This document shows positions 1-7,792 of a stretch of 14,175 nt of DNA, in pieces. The notes below the pieces were generated by a model, which was not told the origin of the DNA, searched no databases, and was given only the letters and a program-made list of their open reading frames with translations. The DNA comes from an uncultured Candidatus Altimarinota bacterium (GTDB taxonomy: Bacteria > Patescibacteriota > Gracilibacteria > BD1-5 > UBA6164). Position 1 is the first letter of the stretch; every line of letters begins with the position of its first letter. Location of the stretch: contig CALDZW010000053.1 in the NCBI GenBank assembly GCA_937944175.1, positions 1 to 14,175 on the forward strand, read 5' to 3'. Made by a program: the position numbers and the translations under genes.

Positions 1-1432
1 TATACACTCAAAAGTCAGTTTTCAAAATGGCCCAATCTAGTCCTCCAAAAAAATGGACTACTTTTATGTCCCAAGCAAGAAATATCCATGTGAAATATGA
101 AAACCAAATTCAGAGTGTATGGGAGAAAAAATCTATAATAATTGAAACAAATCATAAAAGCATGGCAATTGGAATAGTCCATGTAACAGCAATATTAGCA
201 AAAGGAGAAAGAAGAGAAAGTTGTCAAAAATTAAAAATCATAACTGGGAGAGCAAATACAAGAGCCGCTAAAGTCAAAACAAAAGCCTCTTTGATTGCAA
301 GAGTCTCTGGTAAAAAATGAAAAACTTTCTTGAAAAAATCTTGAGTGTAGAGTATTCACAACACTGCTAAAAATGACAGATGAAAACTAACATCATGAGT
401 CAATACAAAGGGAGACCAAATAACCATTACTACTGCTACAAATAGAAGCAAACTCAATGTGTGAACTTCTCTTCAAGAAACGAGAATATAATAAGCCAGA
501 AGTCACATAATAGATGCTCTAATCACAGGGGCTGCATCTCAGACTAAAAGAGTAAAAGCTCCAATAGAAATAGTTATTCACAAAATTTTGATTATTGTTG
601 GAAAGAACTTTAATATATAACTTAAAAAGACCACTAAAATTGTAATATTAAATCCAGAAACTGCTATAAAGTGTGTCAGTCATGATTTATTAAAGTTATC
701 TTTTAGTGAATCTGGTAAATTCTCTCTTGCTCATAAAAGTATCCCTCAAAGAAACATTCATTCTTCTTCTGGATAGAGCTCTTCTATCTTATCAAGTAGT
801 TTAGATCTCATTTTGTCTACTCTGTCCACAACTATATGAGGCTGTACATAATCAATTCTATTAATTGAGGTAGCATTAATTTTATAAAAAAATTTCTGTG
901 ATGCCATGTATTTTTTGTAGTCAAAGTCAGAAGAAAAATTTTCTATTGGAAGTATTTTTTCATACATTCAAATAACATCTCACTTCTTTAGAGAAAAGTT
1001 CTGAGGTATTGAAACTAGTCAATAAATTTTATCTTTTGGATAATATATAGTTTCATTATTTTTAACTGACTCTAGTAAGATCTCATATTTCAATTCAAAT
1101 GCTGACACTGAATAGATATCTGTTACTTCTCAAGTTATGTACTTTATTCAACCATGTGACTGAAGCTTAATAAACTGTTGCTTTTGATTAATCTGATTGA
1201 TATGATTCTGGGAAATTCCTACTCATCATACAAAAGCTACAACCATAATAATAAGCAATAAAGCATGCTTTCTAGTAAATATCCGATAGTTACATAATAA
1301 TAGTAGTCATATAAAAACACATACTCAACATAAAAAAAGAGATTCAAAAATATTTGAAACTCACACTCACAAAAGAAAAAAAATTGAGAAGAAAAGAAAA
1401 AATGTATTTATGTGTATACTTTTTTCATTCAT
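1..1432 (-). CDS. comEC: ComEC/Rec2 DNA-import channel, C-terminus beyond window
   Basis: Inner-membrane channel that carries single-stranded DNA into the cytoplasm during natural transformation. About 477 residues are visible; the 3' end lies beyond position 1. Read with UGA as Gly the frame is open throughout. Two or three N-terminal membrane helices come first, then a soluble DUF4131-like segment (GDVIGMYEKILPIENF, with DFDYKKYMASQ), then the competence domain with its hallmark GLTHFIAVSGFN (residues 251-262, both key glycines in context), a PVIRASIM segment, the HLSFLAVLGIL helix near residue 353, and FNFGQLSLLSPFAN. Any C-terminal metallo-beta-lactamase domain would be outside the window. 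The start at 1432 is the first ATG after the UAA of the upstream Lgt-like gene, 15 bases away, which suggests co-transcription. No Shine-Dalgarno is seen. One CGG codon in the loop after a membrane helix may not mean Arg in this lineage. Identity is secure; other competence genes are not in the window. Confidence 0.95.
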
Positions 1433-1447
1433 ACTTTCATAGTTATA

Positions 1448-2245
1448 TTACTCATCTTGAGAAATGATTTCACTTGGTCTTTTAGCTGATGCTAATACAT
1501 TAATATAAAAAACCCCTATAAAACAAAATATGATTGTTACAAGAGCCGATATTTGAGATAAGTTTATATTGAACATTGCTTTAAATACATCTGTCTTTCA
1601 GCTATAAAAATCTAGTCCAAGTATCATACATGAAAAAATTCCAAGTCACACATATCAAAGAAGCCCTCTCACTTTAATATACATAGATAAGATATATAAT
1701 ACTGAAAATAGCAAAAAAGATCAAAATGAGTAAATAAGAGCTAATGGAAAGAGTTTTCAGTGAAGAGGAACAAAAGCATCTTCATTATATTGAATCTCAA
1801 TTCAAAAGCTTGTGAGATTTCCATATACTTGTCATCAGAAAAAAGCTCCAATAAATCAAAGTATTGCAATGAACAAAAATGATATTATTATTCCATCTAT
1901 ATACTTACTTGCCTCCCTTCTAAAAAGCCTAATATTAAAGAAAAACACTAAGAAAAAACCAAATATTGCTCAATACAAGGAAAAATTATAGTCACTTGTA
2001 ATAAAAAATTGGAAAAAATTATCTATATTCCCACTGTCTCTCCATAAAGAAAGTATGAAAAACATTCTTGAGAACAAAAAAACAGAAATAAAGTACCAAA
2101 ATATCGAATTAGCTATAAAATTATAATCAAATCCTAATCGTATCGAAAGCTTTTTTAGCATCCAGAGAAACAAAAAAAAGCAGACAACAATAGTAAGTCA
2201 AAATACAAAAATAAGATGTCCAAATATCTCTATTGAGGGATACAT
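1448..2245 (-). CDS. Lgt-like polytopic membrane protein with catalytic residues replaced
   Basis: 265 residues, matching the usual length and seven-helix layout of prolipoprotein diacylglyceryl transferase (Lgt), which moves diacylglycerol from phosphatidylglycerol to the lipobox cysteine. Family landmarks can be followed in order: YPSIEIFG at the N-terminus, SRMFFIL after helix two, SLYGAIFGFF (residues 89-98), YIDG, then GFIGAFFGGQVYG (130-142), PLALIYSFG, RGLLGYVGL, and a final NINLSQISALV helix. However, by my alignment to E. coli Lgt, the catalytic His103 is Tyr91, Arg143 is Phe131, Asn146 is Ala134, and the R-x-x-x-E motif near the C-terminus is not recognisable. It may therefore be a non-catalytic relative or a strongly diverged enzyme. 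It starts 31 bases after efp and ends 15 bases before comEC. The ATG start follows an in-frame UAG. One CGA codon lies near residue 35. Family call is moderate; enzymatic function is doubtful. Confidence 0.62.
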
Positions 2246-2276
2246 ATAATAATATAACTAAATAAAAAATGATAAT

Positions 2277-2834
2277 TTATGCTCTTGATTGGTACTCCTT
2301 TGTTCTAGTATCAATTTTTAACATATCTCATTCTTTGATAAACAGTGGCACTTGAACAACAAGGCCAGTTGACATTGTAGCTGGTTTTTTACCTCAAGTT
2401 GCTGTATCTCATTTTTCTCCTGGTGGAGTCTCTACAACTTCAAGTACCGCAGTTGGATCTAAGTTTACATTAATAGGATTTCCATTAAATTCTTGAAGTG
2501 TAACCTTATCTCAATCATTCAAGAATAATTCAGCTCATCAGAGAGTAGTTTTTGCAAGTTCTACTTGCTCAAATGTCTCTTGATTCATGAACATATAGTT
2601 TTCACCATCATTATAGAGATAATCATATGAGTTCATTGAAATGTCTGCCTCTTCAAATTTATCATGATCAGAAAATGTCTTTGTAACCGTAGAACCTGTT
2701 AGTAGATTCTTTGCTTTTACATTAATTATTGATCCCCCTCTTCACATCACTTTTTGTGCATACGTAACTGTTTCATATGGATGTCCCTCCATAATAAATT
2801 TTTTTCCTACTTTAATATCACTTGAACTGTACAT
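2277..2834 (-). CDS. efp: Translation elongation factor P
   Basis: EF-P binds stalled ribosomes between the P and E sites and promotes peptide bonds at consecutive prolines. The 185-residue length is standard for the family. The N-terminal KOW-like domain begins MYSSSDIKVGKKFIMEGHPY, the loop is KVMGRGGSI, and the C-terminal OB domain ends with TGLVVQVPLFIKEGD, then IDTRTKEYQSRA, the diagnostic EF-P ending. The residue at the modification tip, equivalent to E. coli Lys34, is Arg32 preceded by a UGA-coded Gly31. Arg at this place is known from lineages that rhamnosylate it through EarP; no modification enzyme is in this window, so its state is unknown. The gene lies 24 bases after rny and 31 bases before the Lgt-like gene, in an apparent operon. 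The ATG at 2834 matches the usual N-terminus; no Shine-Dalgarno precedes it. Confidence 0.96.
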
Positions 2835-2858
2835 AGCTTGATTGTATTATTAAAATAA

Positions 2859-4376
2859 TTATTTCGCATATTGAATAACCCTTGATTCCCTTATTAAGTT
2901 TACCTTAACCTCTCATGGGTAACTTAAATTTTCTTGAATATTCTCTGCAATTTCCTTTGCCATTTCTTGTGCTTGTAGATCAGAAATAGTTATTGCATCT
3001 ACAAAAACTCTTACCTCTCTTCAAGCACTCAGTGCAAATGCTTTCACAACTCCTGAAAAACTCTGAACGAGAGATTCCATCTCCTTAATCCTTTGAAAAT
3101 AATCCTCCATTGCTTGTCTTCTTGCTCATGGACGCACTGAACTTATAGCATCAGCAACTTGAACAATTGCAGCCTCTAGTGAAATACTAAACTGTTCTCA
3201 ATGATGATTCTCAATCATGTCAACTATTTGTGGATCAAGTCAATATTTTCTTGCTACTTTTCATCAAATTTCTGGATGAGTTCATTCAATTTCTTGATCA
3301 AGAGCTTTTCATAAATCATGTAATAATCATCCAATCTTACAGATTTTTGGATCTGCTCATAGATCATGAGCCAAATGTTCTGCAATAAGAGCTACCTCTT
3401 TTGAATGTTTAAGAATGTTCTGACCATAACTTGTTCTGAATCTAAGTTTTCAAATTATTGGTATAATTTCATCTGGGAGAGAGGTAATATTGAGTTCTCC
3501 AAGTATCTGAGTTCCTAAATCTCTTAGAAGTATCTCTGCCTCTTCTTCAGTTTGTCAAACTACTTCTTCAATTCTTGCTGGTTGGATTCTTCAGTCTTCA
3601 ATAAGCTTTTCAAGAGATTTCTTAGCCACATATCTTCTAAATAAATCAAATCCTGAAATAAACACACTATCAGGAGTATCATCTACAATTAATGCTACTC
3701 ATGCCACTTTTTCAAAGGTAGTAATATTTCTTCCTTCTTTTCAGATAAGCTTTCACTTAATATCATCACTTGGAATTGGAATAAGTGTTGTTGTTACTTC
3801 ACTGGTAACATCTCCTGCATACTGCTGAATAGCTTTCAATATTATTTCTCTTGCTTCTTCTTTTTTTTGCTTTTCTACTTGTTTCTTATATTTAGTAATG
3901 AGAGTAATCCCATCATCTTGATACCTTTTTGATATATCTTCTAAAAATAGGTCTCTAGCTTCTTCTTGAGATAATTTTGCAATTTCAGATATCTTCCCAT
4001 CTAATTCTTCTTCTTTTTGTAAGAGTTTTTTTCTAATTTCCTTATTTTCATCTTCTTGTTGTGATACTATTTCTTGTTTTTGATTAACCTCATCAAATTT
4101 TTTTTCAATTTTTTCTTCACGATCAAGCAATCTTTCCTCAAGTTTTTCTGCTTTAGAAACAATCTCCTGAGCTTCTTTTTTCGCATTTTTTATACTATGT
4201 TCACAATCTTTTTTTGCTCAATCAAGCAATTTATCTTTCTTTTTATGAGCATCTGTAATCAATCTTTCTGATTTAGAATGAGCTGATACAAGTTTTCTAT
4301 TTTCCCATATAAAAAACCCTACAGCTGCTAAGACCATACCAAAGATAGATCACAGTACAAGTTGTACAAAATCCAT
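2859..4376 (-). CDS. rny: Ribonuclease Y, membrane-anchored endoribonuclease
   Basis: RNase Y starts bulk mRNA decay and some RNA processing at the membrane. The 505-residue product has the full family layout: an N-terminal membrane helix (residues about 3-20, starting MDFVQLVLGSIFGMVLAAVG), a long charged coiled coil (about 30-185, rich in Lys, Glu and Gln), a KH RNA-binding domain whose loop GKLIGKEGRN begins at residue 209, and an HD phosphohydrolase domain with the metal-binding pair His353-Asp354 in GGLLHDLGKALDQ. A further NHHGEQF motif follows. Both glycines of the KH loop are UGA, as is the Gly of HDLGK, so these sites independently confirm recoding. The C-terminus RESRVIQYAK is typical. 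It is first in a run with efp, an Lgt-like gene and comEC. Upstream are two UAA codons ending a gene remnant. No convincing promoter was found, and no Shine-Dalgarno. Confidence 0.97.
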
Positions 4377-4379
4377 TTA

Positions 4380-4640
4380 TTATTTTATGTTAGATATTAA
4401 TGATTCATAAAAATCAATCTCACATATAAACCCTGTTCAAGATAATTCTTAATATATTGAATGTTTATTAGTAATTAGACTGATTTTTGAATACTTTGAT
4501 CATAGAATTCTTTTAACTAAATATGAATTCTGTATTTTAATATTTTTTAAATGTGCTGTAGAAACATTAGTTAGATCTAACAGTACATGAACAAGTGTAT
4601 CTGTTTTAGATACAAAATCAATTAAAACTTTACATAAAAA
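4380..4640 (-). pseudogene. Remnant of a small gene between fusA and rny
   Basis: With UGA as Gly, a single frame runs from just after the fusA terminator to two tandem UAA codons directly before rny. It is interrupted only by one UAA at 4449-4451. The upstream part reads TDTLVHVLLDLTNVSTAHLK and continues to ITNKHSIY; after the stop the same frame continues ELSGTGFICEIDFYESL to the end. Alternation of hydrophobic and polar residues and A/T-ending codons look protein-like, and an open frame this long is unlikely in such AT-rich DNA. There is no ATG in frame, and the 5' end merges with the terminator stem, so I infer an N-terminally truncated, decaying gene of unknown function. The VLLDLT segment followed by a helix recalls STAS-like folds, but this is only an impression. 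Alternative: chance open frame in a leader. Confidence 0.42.
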
Positions 4641-4668
4641 GAGGAGATACTTTGTATCTCCTCTTTTT
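4636..4668 (-). terminator. Bidirectional intrinsic terminator after fusA
   Basis: Perfect 10-base-pair stem (GAGGAGATAC paired with GTATCTCCTC) with a three-base loop, flanked by five A on one side and five T on the other, so it can stop transcription in either direction. It starts 15 bases after the fusA stop and separates fusA from the rny operon. Confidence 0.9.
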
Positions 4669-4682
4669 ATTATTAGAAATGA

Positions 4683-6827
4683 TTAATCCTCATCTGGCAA
4701 TTTAAACCCTCTCTCTTCTCTGATCTTTGTAGCAACATTTGCAGGTACTTCATCATAGTGATCAAATTCCATCCCATATGTAGCTCTTCATTGTGAAGCT
4801 GAACGTAATTCAGTCATGTATCCAAACATTTCTGACAACGGAACAAAAGCATTAACAATTTTAGCCTGTCCTCTGTCTCACATTTCATCAATTCTTCATC
4901 TTTTTGAATTAATCTGTCCAATAATATCACCCATATATTCTTCTGGTGTATTTACTTCTACTTTCATTATTGGCTCTAATAAAGTAGCCTGAGCTTTTCT
5001 ACATGCTTCTTGAAATGCTTTACTAGCTGCTAGCTTAAATGAGAGCTCAGATGAATCAACATCATGAAACGAACCAAAAGTAAGAGTAGCTCTGATATCA
5101 ACCATTTGATACCCAGCAACAAAACCTCTTGCATATGCTTCTTTTAGACCTTTTTCTACACCTGGTATATATTCTTTTGGTATCACTCAACCAACAATCT
5201 TATTTACGAATTTATTAGTAGGTTTTTCTTTCAATTCTGCTTTAATATCATCCTCATCCATCTCTTTGTATGGATCAAAAGTAATAACAACATGACCATA
5301 CTGTCCTCTACCTCATGTTTGTTTAGAGTATTTATGTTCAATATCAGTTGCTACATTTTTAATTGTTTCTCTATAACTTACCTGCGGAGCTCATACATTA
5401 CATTCAACTGAGAATTCTCTCTTCATTCTATCAACAATAATATCAAGATGAAGTTCTCCCATACCTGAAATAATTGTTTGACCAGTTTCAGCATCTGTCC
5501 TGACTCTAAACGAAGGATCTTCTTCAGCAAGTTTACCAAGAGCTACTCACATTTTTTCTTGATCAGCTTTTGATTTTGGCTCAACTGAAATTGATATTAC
5601 TGGTTCTGGAAATTCAATTGATTCAACTAAAAATTTATCATGAACATCACACAAAGTATCTCATGTCTTTGTATCTTTTAATCAAACAACTGCACCAATA
5701 TTACCAGCAGTAATTTCAGGGATTTCCTCTCTTGTGTTTGAATGCATTTGAAGAAGTCTACCAACTCTTTCTTTTTTCCCAGTACTGGCATTATAAATAT
5801 ATGACCCTGACTTCAATGTTCCTGTATATACTCTTGTAAATATGAGTTTTCAAACAAATGGATCAGTTGCTACTTTAAATGCAATAGCAGCAAGTGATTC
5901 TTCATTTGCAACTGGAATATCTTTAAGAGGCTCTGTAGTGTCAATATCTTTTACTGAAATCATTCCTTCATTCACATCCATTGGACTAGGAAGGTATTCA
6001 ACAGCAGCATCTATAACCATTTGTACTCAAATATTTTGTAATGCTGAACCACATGTTACTGCATATAATTCATTTCTACATATAGCTATTCTTAAACCTT
6101 TTTTTATTTCATCAACTGAAAGCTCTCATTTATCAAAGTATGTTTCCATAAGTGCATCATCCATTTCTGCAACTTTTTCCATAAGCTCTAATCTATAAGC
6201 TTCACATTTATCTTTTACATCAGCTGGAACATCAATCTCTGTAATATTTTCTCCACTATCTCACTCAAAGTGATATGCTTTCATCTCTACAATATCAACG
6301 ATTCCTTCAAATGTTTCTGCTGCTCATATTGGATATTGGATAGCAACAACTTTATTTCCAGCTAATCTTTTTTTAATTGACTCAATAGTCATATCAAAAT
6401 CTCCTCACATTTTATCCATCTTGTTTACAAATGCAATTCTTGGAACATCATATTTATCTGCTTGTTTCCAAACAGTTTCTGATTGAGGCTCTACTCATTG
6501 TGAAGCGTCAAAAACTGCTACTCATCCATCAAGCACTCTTAGAGACCTTTCAACCTCAATAGTAAAATCAACATGACCCGGAGTATCAATAATATTGATT
6601 TGATGACCTTTCCAGAAACATGTAGTAGCAGCTGAAGTAATAGTGATACCTCTTTCTTGCTCTTGTTCCATCCAATCCATTGTTCCTTCTCCATCATGAG
6701 TTTCACCTATCTTGTGAATCTTTCATGTATAAAAAAGAATTCTTTCAGTTGCTGTTGTTTTTCAAGCATCAATATGGGCAATAATACCAATATTTCTAAT
6801 CTTATCTAAAGGAGTTTTTCCACTCAT
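4683..6827 (-). CDS. fusA: Translation elongation factor G
   Basis: GTPase that drives translocation of tRNA and mRNA on the ribosome after peptide-bond formation. 714 residues, close to the usual 690-710. G motifs are all present: AHIDAGKTT (residues 17-25, with Gly22 encoded by UGA), RGITIT switch region after WMEQEQE, DTPGHVD (81-87), and NKMD (135-138). Domain III/IV landmarks include SFRVRTDAETGQTIISGMGE, the GQYGHV motif and SASQGRA-type domain V. The ORF is broken by many UGA codons in the standard code, all at conserved glycines, which fixes the code as table 25. The start at 6827 (MSGKTPLDKIRNIGI) matches the family; an overlapping out-of-frame ATG four bases upstream is ignored. The gene stands alone, away from rpsL, rpsG and tuf. 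A TATTAT-like -10 near 6892-6897 is possible but no -35 is clear. Confidence 0.99.
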
Positions 6828-6977
6828 ACATCTAAGTTAATTAACTAAAAATTTTCACCTTATTAACTAATAGCAGATATTCAACTATTTTATAATACAA
6901 GGTGATGGTAAAAATATCTCTGTCTGAAATACTTTTTCAACTTCGATTCTATTGTAAAGTTTATGAAAGTCAAATTT

Positions 6978-7007
6978 AAAAAAAGCTCTCTATAGAGAGC
7001 TTTTTTT
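6978..7007 (-). terminator. Bidirectional intrinsic terminator after the 7028-7687 gene
   Basis: Palindromic hairpin GCTCTC-TATA-GAGAGC (6985-7000) flanked by seven A and seven T. It lies 20 bases after the UAA of the 7028-7687 gene and isolates it from fusA. The symmetry allows action on both strands. Confidence 0.88.
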
Positions 7008-7027
7008 AAACAATTTATATCTATTTG

Positions 7028-7687
7028 TTATAGTTTTGGAAGAATGATTTTTTTTAGAATAAATGCTGTATATTCTCCAGCCATTTTATCAGTTATATAT
7101 ATATTCACTTCTCATAAAAAATACACAAACACTTTCTCAATAAAAGCATATAGATCACTTGAAGATTCAATTGAAGCAATTACCCTTTTTGTATATACCT
7201 TTGAAGGATTTAATAAAATTACAGCATGAATATCCTCAACCCATGAGTTAATCCTATCCTTGACCTCTTGAGGAAGAGCCTCTCAAGAAAAATTGACCAT
7301 TTCTTGAGAATGAAAGCTAAAATTAATCCTCTCTATTCTACAGTCATCACGAATAGTATTACTAATGTCAATATACACAAGTGACATTATTCCCAATATA
7401 AAATTAGAAGGAATACCATTATCAAATGCTCTAAATAGAGATGGTAAAAGTGGGTCATATGATTTGTTAATCAATATTTTTACTAAAAATTTTGCTAACA
7501 ATAAATCCTGATGCTTTGCCTTTTTCTCATCTTTTCTAGTTTTTTGAACTTTTGCTTGTGTTTTTTTTGTATTCTCTTTGTACTGTTCAGAAATCTGTTC
7601 TGACATATTTCACAATGAAAGACCTGAATCATCAGCTCAATCAACATCGTATCATATATCATTAATTGCCATACCTGAATTTATCAT
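7028..7687 (-). CDS. Conserved-looking hypothetical protein
   Basis: I do not recognise this protein. With UGA as Gly it is 219 residues from the ATG at 7687, or 214 from an in-frame ATG at 7672. The putative TSS near 7698 leaves a leader of about 11 or 26 bases respectively, so the start is undecided. Residues about 6-30 are acidic and Gly/Asp-rich (NDIGYDVDGADDSGLS), followed by a strongly basic, Lys- and Gln-rich probable helix (about 33-60: KENTKKTQAKVQKTRKDEKK). The rest is a mixed globular domain with LLLAKFLVKILINKSYDPLL, FILGIMSLVYIDIS, WVEDIHAVILLNPSK and the C-terminal TAFILKKIILPKL. No signal peptide or convincing membrane helix is seen, so a cytoplasmic, possibly nucleic-acid-binding or adaptor protein is conceivable. 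It has its own promoter and terminator and is thus a monocistronic gene between fusA and the SLH gene. Confidence 0.8.
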
Positions 7688-7704
7688 TTTTTAATTCTAC
7701 TCTT

Positions 7705-7732
7705 AGTGTAGCATATATTTCTTTTTTTTCAA
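7705..7732 (-). promoter_or_regulatory. Sigma70-type promoter of the 7028-7687 gene
   Basis: TTGAAA (-35, 7727-7732), a 16-base spacer, and TACACT (-10, 7705-7710) preceded by TGC, an extended -10. Transcription would begin near 7698. The -35 overlaps the T-tract of the upstream terminator. Confidence 0.6.
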
Positions 7733-7766
7733 AAAAAAGGAAAAACCATTTCTAGTTCTTCCTTTT
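7731..7766 (-). terminator. Intrinsic terminator of the SLH surface-protein gene
   Basis: Arms AAAAGGAA and TTCCTTTT (7759-7766 with 7735-7742) enclose an imperfect inner stem and loop. On the minus strand an eight-T run follows at 7738-7731. It starts 26 bases after the UAA of the SLH gene. Confidence 0.75.
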
Positions 7767-7792
7767 AATAATTACATTATTCTTTTAATAAA

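Noticed and set aside
27..320. Plus-strand open frame of 97 codons
   Set aside because: It is antisense to the ComEC competence domain, whose minus-strand reading has clear family motifs.
4594..4616. Small hairpin TGTATCT/AGATACA in the fusA-rny gap as a terminator
   Set aside because: No T-tract follows on the minus strand, and it lies in the remnant reading frame.
5842..6198. Plus-strand open frame inside fusA
   Set aside because: Antisense shadow of EF-G; the minus frame is unambiguous.
4683..6827. fusA, rny and others as frameshifted or pseudogenes
   Set aside because: The apparent breaks are all in-frame UGA at glycine positions; no frame change occurs, so recoding explains them.
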